64,000 bases of DNA from JAEUIX01 sp964611125 (GTDB taxonomy: Bacteria > Planctomycetota > Phycisphaerae > Phycisphaerales > UBA1924). The stretch covers positions 23,615-87,614 of the forward strand of contig CAZSZO010000011.1 in the NCBI GenBank assembly GCA_964611125.1, given 5' to 3'. The notes under the pieces are model-generated. The model ran no database searches, was not told the origin of the DNA, and was given only the letters and a program-made list of their open reading frames with translations. This document shows positions 42,590 through 51,041 of this stretch, piece by piece (positions within the stretch are counted from its first letter, which is position 1; the number at the start of each line of letters is the position of its first letter). The position numbers and the translations under genes were made by a program.

Positions 42590-42880
42590 AATTAGGGGCG
42601 AACACCCTAGGAAGATCGTCCCGCCGACGGGGTTCTCATGGTGTCGCGAGGCCGAGATGTTCTTCTCGGCTTCACGACCGGCCCGGCGCCATCTCGCCGG
42701 CGGATCTCCGGTCGCCCTGTTCAACGTCCAACGGTTGAGTTCTCCGGACAAACGATTCAGACGGTTCGGCCACGGATGGCCTCGAGAAGCACGGATGCTT
42801 CTCGACCGCTGGATCCTCCTGTTCGCGTTCTTCTCCTTGCTGTGGTCCGGTGATCCGGGCACGGGTCACCGGGCGTTCAT
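42590..42880 (+). ncRNA. Candidate CsrB/RsmY-like small RNA (tandem hairpins with GGA loops)
   Basis: The stretch holds no convincing gene but a series of strong hairpins: 42643-42678 (15-bp helix, one mismatch, one G:U), 42683-42700 (CCGGCG stem), 42768-42781 and 42782-42805, and 42847-42872 (11 bp with one G:T, GC-rich, perhaps the terminator). The two adjacent hairpins at 42768-42805 both display CACGGATG, an exact match to the CANGGAYG motif of CsrA/RsmE-titrating RNAs, with GGA in a tetraloop. Further GGA sites lie in single-stranded parts (42611, 42701-42704, 42745). The direction is set by the GGA motifs. No csrA is in the window, so this is a hypothesis. Confidence 0.4.
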
Positions 42881-42939
42881 GATGGCGCGCCGGCGCGGCG
42901 CGGGAACCAGCCTCTCAGGCCACTCGGCGGAGCCGAAGC

Positions 42940-43302
42940 ATGCACGCGCGGCGCATCCACATTCATCCTCGCACCATCCCCTCCGGCCCGCCAGCGACCG
43001 ATGGGGACGATCCCGTGCTGGCATGGCTCGCTGGCGAGGATGAGGGGCAGGCCGATGCGCATCTGGAGCGGCTGTGCCATGGCGCGGGGGCGGTGATCGC
43101 GCAATTCTCGACGATCGCGTCGTTTCCCGACCCGCGCTCACTTTTGGCGCTGCTGCTGCTGGACGAATTCGCCGGGTCGCGGGGGATCGACCTGGGCGAG
43201 CTGGCGTCGCTGGCGCCCGGCTCGGCCCAAAGCGGCCTGCGTGGGGTGGATGAACTTGTCCGGAGGGCGCGTGAATGCGGGGGCGCCCGCGTCGCCCGAT
43301 GA
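42940..43302 (+). CDS. Hypothetical protein, 120 aa
   Basis: ATG 42940. The first 20 residues are His/Arg/Pro-rich, and the rest looks like a soluble helical protein (DDPVLAWLAGEDEGQADAHL, then SLLALLLLDEFAGSRGIDLG and a final GLRGVDELVRRARE). No domain is recognised and no signal peptide is seen. It lies between the candidate small RNA and the sigma factor gene, in the same direction. Codon use resembles real genes more than the rival frames do. Moderate confidence that it is translated. Confidence 0.45.
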   Translation: MHARRIHIHPRTIPSGPPATDGDDPVLAWLAGEDEGQADAHLERLCHGAGAVIAQFSTIASFPDPRSLLALLLLDEFAGSRGIDLGELASLAPGSAQSGLRGVDELVRRARECGGARVAR

Positions 43303-43367
43303 GGGCCTCTTGAGCGCCGATTGGAGATTAGTCTGAAATTGGGGTGAACACCCTCTCGCTTCTCGGA

Positions 43368-43418
43368 CCGCGATGAGGGATGGTGATACCCCCACCCGGC
43401 GGAGACACCAGATCGCGG
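43368..43418 (+). promoter_or_regulatory. Hairpin in the leader of the sigma factor gene
   Basis: CCGCGAT (43368-43374) pairs with ATCGCGG (43412-43418). The right arm overlaps the GGAG that precedes ATG 43428, so folding would hide the ribosome site. A GGGTGAACACCC inverted repeat lies just upstream (43342-43353). Confidence 0.4.
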
Positions 43419-43427
43419 AGAACGTTG

Positions 43428-43964
43428 ATGACGCCTCACGCACTCGCCCAGGTCTTCAAGCTGCACGCCGGCGCCATTGCGGGCTACGCACGCCGGCTGA
43501 CCGATGAGCACAGCGCCGAAGACGCCGTGCAGGAGTCGTATGTACGCATCCTGCTCTACGGCCGGCGCGGGGCCCATGAGATCGACCTGCCCTACATCCT
43601 GCTCACCATCAAGAACATCATCCGGCGCTCGGCCAGGCGGGGCGAGCGCATGACCACCAGCGCCGAGCACGCCATCGAGTCGGCCCCGGTGGCCCGGGAG
43701 CCTGCGCGGGAAGAGGAACTGCCCCCCGGCGTCTCGCGCTCGCTGGCGCAATTGGCGCCGGCGCACCAGGAGTCGCTGATCCTCACCTGTGTGCATGGGC
43801 TGGACTGCGGGCGGGCGGCCCAGAGCCTCGGGCTGCCCAGCGGGCAGGTGTGGCGGAAACGCGAACTGGCGGTGCGCACGTTGCGGCGGGCGGCCGAGGA
43901 CTGGCTCAATCGCCCAGTTGGCGGCGGGCGCAGCCAAGCCAACGTGAAGGAGCCCGCGGCGTGA
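43428..43964 (+). CDS. ECF-like RNA polymerase sigma factor
   Basis: 178 residues from ATG 43428. Region 2 is seen in YARRLTDEHSAEDAVQESYV (compare the A-x-DAVQE-x-F consensus), with the helix LPYILLTIKNIIRRSARRGE corresponding to region 2.3-2.4. Region 4 is SLAQLAPAHQESLILTCVHG followed by GRAAQSLGLPSGQVWRKREL, the HTH. The linker is short, as in ECF factors. No classical zinc anti-sigma gene follows; instead a histidine kinase gene begins after 160 bases. It probably directs a stress or surface regulon. Confidence 0.85.
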   Translation: MTPHALAQVFKLHAGAIAGYARRLTDEHSAEDAVQESYVRILLYGRRGAHEIDLPYILLTIKNIIRRSARRGERMTTSAEHAIESAPVAREPAREEELPPGVSRSLAQLAPAHQESLILTCVHGLDCGRAAQSLGLPSGQVWRKRELAVRTLRRAAEDWLNRPVGGGRSQANVKEPAA

Positions 43965-44124
43965 CGAAATCCCTGAACTCCTCGGTGTGTCTGACCGATC
44001 TCAAGTCCACGGCGCGATCCGAACGCCCGTTCGTAGGCATTTCGCCTGATTTGCCCAGATTCCCTCAAGTCCCAACGTTGCGCGCTTAAGTGCCCCTCTC
44101 GGGTAGCCGCTGAGCGCGTTACCC

Positions 44125-45681
44125 ATGCGTACGCCGAAGAATCGGTCTCGTCGCCAGACGCCCAAGCGGGCTTCATCCCCTGATCAGGTGTTGCTGCGCC
44201 GGCGGGCCGGAGGGTCCTCTCCGGACGGCAAAGCCGCACCGAAGTCTGGGAAGCGTCCTCTCCGCATCAAGTTCGCGTCCATTCTCAAGGGTGGGCTTCG
44301 CTGGCCTGCCCGCGCCAACAAGGGACTTACGGTGCCTGGAGCGCATCAGCAACGGCTCATGAACCTCGGGGCTTTGACGGCCGGGGTCACTCACGAGTTC
44401 AACAACCTGCTGCTGGCCATCGACGGGCAGTTGTCGTTGGTGCGTTCGCACGCCGCGCGGCCGCGGCTGATCCGGCGTCACTTAGAGCAGGCCGAGCGGG
44501 CCGTGGAGCAGGCCCGGGAGCTGACCCGGTCGCTGCTGACGCTGGCCCGCAAGGGCGACGGGGCGCGGCGCGAGGTTGATCTGTCGCAACTGGTGGACGG
44601 AGCCGCGGCGATCTTCCGGCGGCTGCTTCCGGATTCGATCCGGCTGCAGGTGGAGACGCAGGCGAGCGGCCCGCTGGTGATGGGCGACCCAGATCAACTC
44701 CGGCAGGTGCTGCTGAACCTGGTTGTGAATGCGCGCGACGCGATGCCCCGCGGCGGCGCGCTGCGGATCCGGGTGGAGCGGCGCGACGCTCCGACGCGCG
44801 GCGGCGGGGGCCGCAAGCCGGGCGCCGCGCGGCGGCGGAACTGGGCCCGCCTTGTGATCGAGGACAGCGGGCACGGGATGTCGAGCGACGTGGTGCAGCG
44901 GGCGTTCGAGCCGTTCTTCACCACCAAGCCGGGCGGGCGCGGGACGGGAATCGGCCTGGCGATCGTGGCGGACATCGTCGCCGCGCATCGGGGGCGGATC
45001 ACGCTCGAATCGACGCCGCAGGTCGGAACGCGTTTCACGATCCTGCTCCCGCGGGCGCGCGTGAAGGCTCGACCCACAGCGACGGCGGGGCCCCGAGCGG
45101 GGCGGCGGTGGGTGCTGGCGATCAGCCAAGATGCGGGGATGGGTCGCACATTACGGCGGACGGCCCGCAAACTGGGGATCGATGTCGTGACGCGACCGGA
45201 CCTGCCCACCGGCGCGGCGGTTGAGTCGAGTTCCGGCGTTCCCACGCTCGACGCACCCGGCGCCCGGGCTTCGGCAAGCGGCGCCGGGGCGGGCGCGAGT
45301 GGATACGCTGCGGCTGGTAGCCCAGCGGGGCCGCTGGGCGTGCTGGTGGACGTGAAGACGGCGCCGCCGGTGAGCCGCGCTGCTCTGGCCGAGGCGGCTC
45401 GGGGGGCGCCGGTGCTGCGAGGGGCGGGGCCGGAGGGCGGCGCGAAGGTGACGCCCGGGGCGGGCGGAGAGCGCGATGAAGGTGAGACCGTGCGAGGGAC
45501 CGCCGGTCGGGGGGACGCGATCGAACCCAAGCCCGTGGGGGCGGGGGCGGGGGGGCGCGTCAGCAGGGGAATCGTCACGCTTGATCAAGGGACGATCGAG
45601 CGCTGGCTCAATGCGATCGGCCAGGGAGGGCCGGGCAAGGGAGGCAAGGCCGATGAGTCCCATTCGCGTCGTGCTCGTTGA
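44125..45681 (+). CDS. Soluble sensor histidine kinase with degenerate C-terminal receiver-like domain
   Basis: 518 residues. After a basic start there is no sensor or membrane segment. The phosphoacceptor is in LGALTAGVTHEFNNLLLAID, an NtrB/ZraS-like HisKA. The HATPase domain has QVLLNLVVNARDAMP (N box), LVIEDSGHGM (G1), FEPFFTTKPGGRGTGIGLAI (F and G2 boxes). From about residue 330 a receiver-like stretch begins (RRWVLAISQDAGMGRTLRRT), but it contains long Ala/Gly insertions and no clear phosphorylatable Asp in place, so it is probably inactive or divergent. The 3' end overlaps the NarL-type regulator gene by 29 bases, so they form a likely pair. Confidence 0.85.
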   Translation: MRTPKNRSRRQTPKRASSPDQVLLRRRAGGSSPDGKAAPKSGKRPLRIKFASILKGGLRWPARANKGLTVPGAHQQRLMNLGALTAGVTHEFNNLLLAIDGQLSLVRSHAARPRLIRRHLEQAERAVEQARELTRSLLTLARKGDGARREVDLSQLVDGAAAIFRRLLPDSIRLQVETQASGPLVMGDPDQLRQVLLNLVVNARDAMPRGGALRIRVERRDAPTRGGGGRKPGAARRRNWARLVIEDSGHGMSSDVVQRAFEPFFTTKPGGRGTGIGLAIVADIVAAHRGRITLESTPQVGTRFTILLPRARVKARPTATAGPRAGRRWVLAISQDAGMGRTLRRTARKLGIDVVTRPDLPTGAAVESSSGVPTLDAPGARASASGAGAGASGYAAAGSPAGPLGVLVDVKTAPPVSRAALAEAARGAPVLRGAGPEGGAKVTPGAGGERDEGETVRGTAGRGDAIEPKPVGAGAGGRVSRGIVTLDQGTIERWLNAIGQGGPGKGGKADESHSRRAR

Positions 45682-46303
45682 CGATCATGTGCTGGTTCGC
45701 GACACGCTGAAGCTGCTGCTGCATCAGGATCCGCAGATCAAGGTGGTGGGGGTGGCGGGTTCGGGGAACGAGGCGTTCGACGTCATTCTGCGGGAGAAGC
45801 CCGATGTGGCGCTGACCGACATCGACATGCCGGGGCGGACCTGCTTCGACGTGGCCGATGCGCTGGCGCGGCTGGTCGAGGGGACGGTGGTGGTGCTGCT
45901 GAGCGGCCACAGCCACGATTACTACATCCAGATGGCCCGGCAGGCGAAGGTCGGCGGCTATGTCACGAAGGACGAGCGACCCGAGGCGGTGATCGAGGCG
46001 ATCAAGCTGGCGGCGGCGGGGAAGCGCTATTTCTCACCGTCGATCCGGGCCCGCATGGAGGCCGACGGGCGGGCGCCGCTGCTGTTCGACAGCGCCGTGA
46101 AGCTCGACCTGCTGTCGCTGCGCGAGAAAGAGGTGCTGGTGCAGCTGGCCCGCGGGATGTCGGTGAAGGAGGTCGCGGCGGCGTTGTCGATCTCGCGCAA
46201 GACGGTCGACAACCACGCCCAGCGGCTGATGGCCAAGCTCGACATTCACTCTCGATCTGAGCTGGTGCGCTTCGCCATCCGTGAGAAGCTGGTGCAGGCG
46301 TGA
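45653..46303 (+). CDS. NarL/FixJ-type response regulator
   Basis: 216 residues from ATG 45653. The receiver domain has the acidic pair in RVVLVDDHVLVRDTL, the phosphorylated Asp in ALTDIDMPGRT, the Ser/Thr in VVLLSGHSHDYY and the Lys in GGYVTKDERPE. The LuxR-type HTH is LLSLREKEVLVQLARGMSVK followed by EVAAALSISRKTVDNHAQRL. It overlaps the preceding kinase gene and is very likely its partner. The target genes may be the neighbouring regulators or the pilus genes; this is inference. Confidence 0.93.
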   Translation: MSPIRVVLVDDHVLVRDTLKLLLHQDPQIKVVGVAGSGNEAFDVILREKPDVALTDIDMPGRTCFDVADALARLVEGTVVVLLSGHSHDYYIQMARQAKVGGYVTKDERPEAVIEAIKLAAAGKRYFSPSIRARMEADGRAPLLFDSAVKLDLLSLREKEVLVQLARGMSVKEVAAALSISRKTVDNHAQRLMAKLDIHSRSELVRFAIREKLVQA

Positions 46304-46564
46304 CGGCGCGCGGCGGGCCGACGGGCGGGTCCCCGAGCTTCTGGGACGCGCCGGCGCGACCGAGAAGCCGCCGCGGCGCGAGCGGCGGAGGGTGATGACG
46401 ACTGGCGATCCGGCCTGGCCGCCCCGCCGGGGCAGGGGCGTAAGCGCCGCGGTCGCGCGGCCCGATGACCACACGCCGATTGGTTGGCGCATTTCGCTGT
46501 GCTTCGCCTACTCCTCTCCCCTCCCCCCCGGTCGCGGCGGCCCCGACCGGAAGGACGCCCTCGT

Positions 46565-46984
46565 ATGCGGACCAACAAGCCACCCCTGATCCTGGTCGCC
46601 GACGATGAGCACCACATCCGCTCGGTGGTGGCGGCGAAGCTGCGTGGATCGGGCTTTGAGGTCATAGAGGCGGCCGACGGCGAGGAGGCCCTGGAGCTCG
46701 CCCGCGCGACGCCGCCCGATGTGGTCGTGACCGACCTGCAGATGCCGGTGATGAGCGGGCTGGAGCTGTGCCTGGCGCTCAAGGCGCTTCCGGCGTGCGC
46801 GGACACCCCCGCCCTGCTGCTGACGGCCCGCGGGTACATCCTCGATGACGGGCAGATCGCGCTGACGAACATCCGGCGCCTGATGAGCAAACCTTTCAGC
46901 GCCCGCGAGGTCCTCGCGTATGTCCAGGAGCTGGCCGGCGTGATCACGCCGGCGCGCGAGGAGGGGCTGGGTGAGGCGGCATGA
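46565..46984 (+). CDS. Stand-alone response regulator receiver
   Basis: 139 residues from ATG 46565; a longer frame to 46484 is unlikely. A complete receiver domain: LILVADDEHHIRSVVAAKLR, phosphorylated Asp in VVVTDLQMPVMSG, Thr in LLLTARGY and Lys in RRLMSKPFSARE. There is no output domain (CheY type). The 3' end overlaps the GAF/HD-GYP gene by four bases (ATGA), so the receiver probably controls that phosphodiesterase as a separate subunit, like an RpfG split in two. The 260 bases upstream carry only GC-rich hairpins. Confidence 0.92.
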   Translation: MRTNKPPLILVADDEHHIRSVVAAKLRGSGFEVIEAADGEEALELARATPPDVVVTDLQMPVMSGLELCLALKALPACADTPALLLTARGYILDDGQIALTNIRRLMSKPFSAREVLAYVQELAGVITPAREEGLGEAA

Positions 46985-48642
46985 TGCTCGACGCGGTCAA
47001 GAACTCCGCGACGACCACCCTGCGCGAGCGCTGCCGGGCGATGTCCATGCCCGTGTGGAGGGCTGACGGGGCGGGCAAGCTGACCGGTCCGCCGGACGAG
47101 CCGGCGCCGCTTGGGCTGTGGCTGCGCTCGGGCGCCATCACGCGACTGGTGTCGGAGACCACAGCCCGGTGGGCCGTGGAGGAGCGACCGGACCCCACCG
47201 AGCTGTTCCCCGGCGCCTGGCTCATTCCCATCGCGCTGATGCACCGGCGCGAGCGGCGCGGCTTCCTGGCGGTGATGGCGCTCTCGCCCGCGGGGCTGCA
47301 GGATGAGTGGTTCCTGGCGGGGTGCGTGTCGGCGCAGCTCGACGCCCGGGCCATCCGCACCGCGATGACGCCCATGGCCCGGCACAGCGAAGGCTCGGTG
47401 CGCGCGATGGCGCAGTCGCTGGCGTGGATGCTCGAAGATTGCGAGCGCCGCCGGCAGGACGATGCGACGATCAAGGGCTTCACGCGTCAGCTCACTGACG
47501 GCTTCGAGACCATCGACCTGCTCTACGGGCTGTCGCGATCGATGAGCGACCTGGCCCGGCCGGGCGAGTTCGCCCGGCTCGTGTGCGACCGTCTGAAGCA
47601 GTCGATGCCCTTCGCCTGGATCGGGGCGTGGTTCGGGGCCGATGCGAAGATCGGCGCGATGGTCGGCGAGCAGTTCATGATCCGCGGGCGGCACGCGATT
47701 GACGAGCAGACGATCCTGCGCGTGCTGGAGGCCCGACCAATGGCCGGCGACCTCAAGGCCCGCATCGTGTCGGACCTCGCAGGCACGCCGCTTCCCGGGG
47801 ACTGCCAGGTGGTCATTCAGCCCATCGCGCGCAAGGACCGCCTGATGGGCGCCCTGCTGTGCGGCGAGAAGGGCGGCGATGACCCGCAGGTGAGCAGCTA
47901 CGACATCCACCTTGTGGAGGCGGCGGCCGGATACGTCGGGGCGTTCCTCGAAAACGCCTCGCTCTACGCCGACCAGCAGGCGATGTTCCTGGGAACGCTG
48001 CGGGCCACGACCGCGTCTATCGACGCCAAGGACCGCTACACCAGGGGTCACAGCGAGCGCGTGGCCTACCTGTCGCGGAAGCTGGCGCTGCGGCTGGGGC
48101 TGGGTGAGGCGGCCGGCGAGCGGCTGCACATCTGCGGGCTGGTGCACGATGTGGGCAAGATCGGCGTGCCCGAGGCGGTGCTGGGCAAGCGCGGCAAGCT
48201 GGACGACGCCGAGTTCGAGGCCATCAAGCGGCACCCGCAGATCGGCTATGACATCCTCAAGGACATCCCGCTACTGGAAGACATCCTGCCCGGGGTGCTG
48301 CACCACCACGAGCGCTTCGACGGGCGGGGCTATCCGAGGGGACTCAAAGGCCTGGAGATCCCGCTCTTCGCCCGCATCGTGGCGCACGCCGACACGTTCG
48401 ACGCCATGAGCTCCAACCGGTCGTACCGGGCCGCGATGCCGCGCGAGAAGGTCCTGGCGGAGATGATGCGGGTCGCGGGGGCGCAGCTTGATCCGGAGAT
48501 GACCCCGCACTTCGTCGCGCTCGACTTCAGCGAGTATGACGCCATGGTCACCAGGCACGCCGAGCACGAGAGCGAGGCCGCCAAGGCCCACCCGGCGCTG
48601 CAGCCCGGGGCCGAGGCCGTGCCCGCCCCGCGCGGGGCTTGA
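46981..48642 (+). CDS. GAF and HD-GYP domain protein, probable c-di-GMP phosphodiesterase
   Basis: 553 residues. The N-terminal 140 residues are unassigned; a GAF domain lies at about 185-330 (LYGLSRSMSDLARPGEFARL ... FLENASLYADQ). The HD-GYP domain follows: RYTRGHSERVAYLSRKLALR, CGLVHDVGKIGVPEAVL, GVLHHHERFDGRGYPRGLKG and VAHADTFDAMSSNRSYRAAM. All canonical residues are present (HD-GYP as HDVGK and HHERFDGRGYP), so c-di-GMP hydrolysis is likely. Its coupling to a lone receiver suggests phosphorylation-controlled activity. The pseudopilin genes follow 145 bases later. Confidence 0.92.
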   Translation: MMLDAVKNSATTTLRERCRAMSMPVWRADGAGKLTGPPDEPAPLGLWLRSGAITRLVSETTARWAVEERPDPTELFPGAWLIPIALMHRRERRGFLAVMALSPAGLQDEWFLAGCVSAQLDARAIRTAMTPMARHSEGSVRAMAQSLAWMLEDCERRRQDDATIKGFTRQLTDGFETIDLLYGLSRSMSDLARPGEFARLVCDRLKQSMPFAWIGAWFGADAKIGAMVGEQFMIRGRHAIDEQTILRVLEARPMAGDLKARIVSDLAGTPLPGDCQVVIQPIARKDRLMGALLCGEKGGDDPQVSSYDIHLVEAAAGYVGAFLENASLYADQQAMFLGTLRATTASIDAKDRYTRGHSERVAYLSRKLALRLGLGEAAGERLHICGLVHDVGKIGVPEAVLGKRGKLDDAEFEAIKRHPQIGYDILKDIPLLEDILPGVLHHHERFDGRGYPRGLKGLEIPLFARIVAHADTFDAMSSNRSYRAAMPREKVLAEMMRVAGAQLDPEMTPHFVALDFSEYDAMVTRHAEHESEAAKAHPALQPGAEAVPAPRGA

Positions 48643-48787
48643 GCACGCCGTGGCGGCAAGGCGCGCAAGCTCGGAGGGGGGAGCGGGGGAGCGGGGTCCG
48701 AGAAGCGTCAGGGAGGCGCCGCACCCTAAGGACCGCGCCGACGCGGGCCGATCCCTTCCGTGGGCGCCGGTCGATGGGCGCCGAACC

Positions 48788-49297
48788 ATGAGCACCCTGC
48801 ACCTCCAACCTGCGGCGCAACCGGCGTGGCTGCGGGCGCGACGGGCCTTCACGCTCCTGGAGCTGGTGGTGGTGCTGGCGATCATCGCGATCGTCTCGGC
48901 GATCGCGGCGCCGCGGTACGCGGGCGCGACGCAGCGCTTCCGGGCCGATGTCGCGGCCCGGCGCGTGGCGAGCGACCTGCTGTACGTCCGCAATTCGGCC
49001 CGCGCGGCGAGCCGGTCCTACAGCGTGGTCTTCGATGTGCCGGGGTCGAGCTACAGCGTCAGCGGCCTGGCCGACCCGCAACGCGGGGGGTCGAACTACG
49101 TCGTGGCGCTCGGCAGCGAGCCCTACGCGTGCTTCCTGGCATCGGCGAGCTTCGGCGGCGGCGGGACGCTCACGTTCAACGGCTACGGGCGCCCGAGCGC
49201 CGCGGGCAGCGCGGTGCTCCAGTCGGGCAGCCAGCGCCGGCGGATCACCGTCGACGGCGAGTCCGGCGACACCACCATCACCGTGGAGGGCGGATGA
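48788..49297 (+). CDS. Minor pseudopilin, GspH/FimT-like
   Basis: 169 residues from ATG 48788. The prepilin signal is RARRAFTLLELVVVLAIIAI: cleavage would fall before Phe, with Ala in place of the usual Gly at -1. After the hydrophobic helix the globular part (VASDLLYVRNSARAASRSYS and a beta-rich C-terminus with RRITVDGESGDTTITVEGG) fits GspH/FimT. It would be a minor subunit initiating the pseudopilus. It is first of four rightward genes joined by ATGA overlaps. Confidence 0.85.
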   Translation: MSTLHLQPAAQPAWLRARRAFTLLELVVVLAIIAIVSAIAAPRYAGATQRFRADVAARRVASDLLYVRNSARAASRSYSVVFDVPGSSYSVSGLADPQRGGSNYVVALGSEPYACFLASASFGGGGTLTFNGYGRPSAAGSAVLQSGSQRRRITVDGESGDTTITVEGG

Positions 49298-50454
49298 ACC
49301 AGTTCGCACCCAGCGCCCCGAAACGCCCGGCCCGTCTGCGGTCGGCCCGCTCAGCGTTCACGCTGGTCGAGATGTCGATGGCCGTGCTGGTCATGACGGT
49401 CGTGATCGCGGCCACGGGGTCGATCGTCGTGCTCTCGGCCAAGGCTTCCACGAGCGCGCTCGCCCCGGCGGCTTCGGTCGCGGCGACCAGCGAGGCCTCC
49501 GACCGCATGCTCGCGGAGCTGCAGTACGCCACGGCGGTCACGGAGATGACCCCCACGGCGATCACCTTCACCGTCGCCGATTGCACGGGCGACGGCGCCG
49601 CGGACACGATCCGCTACGCGTGGTCGGGGGCGGCGGGCGCCAGCCTGACGCGCGCGGTGAACGGCGGAGCCGCGGCGCCGGTGGGCGGCGGCCTGTCGCA
49701 GTTCGCCATGACCTACGCGACCGGCTCGGAGACCGCGACCCGGACCACATCGTCAACCGTCACGAGCGGCGAGACGCTCCTGTCGGGCTTCACCGGGTGG
49801 GCGGGGATCACGCTGCCCACCAATCGCGAGCTGACGCTGAGCCCGACGACGTGGGGCTCAGAGTACTTCAAACTCGACCGCGTGACGTTCCCCGCCTCTA
49901 CGGCGTCGATCACCCTGACGCGGGCGCGGTTCATGGCCCGGGCCACATCGGGCTCCACCGCGAGCTTCATCGTGGGCGTCTACACGCCCTCGGGCTCCGC
50001 GGTCACCCCGAGCGCCACGCTGATCGGCTCGACCGTCACCACTCCCTCGAGCACGCTGGGCACGTCGCAGGGATGGGTCACGGTGAACCTCAGCGGCTGC
50101 ACGCTCCAGCCCTCGCAGACCAGCCTGTGCCTGGTGCTGCGGGGCACGGCGGCCAGCTCGGCGTTCGTCCGCTACTACGACTCGATTCTGGCCCCCAGCG
50201 ACACCCAGGTGCTGCAGTGGACGACCAACTCGGGTTCATCGTGGCTGCCGGCGAGCAAGACTCAGTATGACATACCCCATGAGATCTACGGTACGTACAC
50301 CTATACCACCAGCAGCACCAGCAGCACGACGGTGCACACGCTGGGCCGGGTCGACATCGCCGCGACGCCGTCGTCGCGGGCTGCGCCGCTGAACTCGTCG
50401 GTGCGGCTGCTGAACAAGCCGACGATCAGCGAGGCGATGGCGGCGGGGAAATGA
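49294..50454 (+). CDS. Large prepilin-type protein of the minor pilin set
   Basis: 386 residues; ATG 49294 overlaps the GspH-like stop (ATGA). The prepilin signal is RSARSAFTLVEMSMAVLVMT, again with Ala at -1. The helix is followed by a short PilW/GspJ-like section (EASDRMLAELQYATAVTEMT) and then a large beta-rich domain of about 200 residues with many Ser and Thr (TLSPTTWGSEYFKLDRVTFP), possibly a carbohydrate-binding or adhesive module displayed at the tip. That insert is not typical of GspJ. The end overlaps the next gene by four bases. Confidence 0.78.
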   Translation: MNQFAPSAPKRPARLRSARSAFTLVEMSMAVLVMTVVIAATGSIVVLSAKASTSALAPAASVAATSEASDRMLAELQYATAVTEMTPTAITFTVADCTGDGAADTIRYAWSGAAGASLTRAVNGGAAAPVGGGLSQFAMTYATGSETATRTTSSTVTSGETLLSGFTGWAGITLPTNRELTLSPTTWGSEYFKLDRVTFPASTASITLTRARFMARATSGSTASFIVGVYTPSGSAVTPSATLIGSTVTTPSSTLGTSQGWVTVNLSGCTLQPSQTSLCLVLRGTAASSAFVRYYDSILAPSDTQVLQWTTNSGSSWLPASKTQYDIPHEIYGTYTYTTSSTSSTTVHTLGRVDIAATPSSRAAPLNSSVRLLNKPTISEAMAAGK

Positions 50455-51014
50455 CGCCCGCGCTGCAGACGCCTCCGACGCCGCGCTCCCGCGCACCTCG
50501 CTGTCCTAGAAGGCTGGCCAAGGCCCCGGTCGCCTTCAGTCTGGTGGAGGCGGTGCTGTCGCTGGTGATCCTGACCATGATGACCGGGGCGGCCCTGACG
50601 ACCGTCGCCGCGGCCCGGCGGGCCGAGCAGTACTCCATCGAGCGGACCCAGGCGCGGGGCCTGGCCGAGGGGCTGATGAGCGAGGTCCTGGCGCTCAAGT
50701 ACCGCGAAGGGTCGGGGATCCTCTCGCTCGGGCTGGATCTGCTCGAGCTCCCTGGCAATCGGGCGGACTTCGATGACATCGACGACTTCGACGGCTACCG
50801 AGACGACCCGCCCACCGACCGCGACCGCGTCAAGCTGGCGGGCCTGGCTGACTGGTCGCGAACGGTGCAGGTGCGGTTCGTGTCGCCGAGCAATCTGGCG
50901 AACACCTCGGTCGTCGAGACCGGGGTGAAGCGCATCGACATCACCGTCAATCGCGGCGCGCGCGCGATCTTGACGCTCACGGCGTTCCGGTCGCTGGCCC
51001 GGGATGGCTTCTGA
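50451..51014 (+). CDS. Minor pseudopilin, GspI/PilV-like
   Basis: 187 residues. The prepilin signal is KAPVAFSLVEAVLSLVILTM, with Ala before Phe, matching the two genes before it. The downstream helix (RARGLAEGLMSEVLAL-type QARGLAEGLMSEVLALKYRE) resembles GspI/PilV. An acidic segment (FDDIDDFDGYRDDPPTDRDR) could bind calcium, as in some pseudopilins. It is coupled to the large prepilin-type gene by ATGA. It should assemble in the tip complex with its neighbours. Confidence 0.82.
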   Translation: MTPALQTPPTPRSRAPRCPRRLAKAPVAFSLVEAVLSLVILTMMTGAALTTVAAARRAEQYSIERTQARGLAEGLMSEVLALKYREGSGILSLGLDLLELPGNRADFDDIDDFDGYRDDPPTDRDRVKLAGLADWSRTVQVRFVSPSNLANTSVVETGVKRIDITVNRGARAILTLTAFRSLARDGF

Positions 51015-51041
51015 ACCCTTGCTGGAGCACGCTCGCCCGCC

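Noticed and set aside
42657..43043. 128-codon frame through the hairpin region
   Set aside because: Arg/Ser/His-rich and with no ribosome site; competing frames look equally poor. Hairpins explain the region better.
46246..48234. 662-codon minus-strand frame opposite the HD-GYP gene
   Set aside because: Shadow frame; the plus strand encodes complete GAF and HD-GYP domains.
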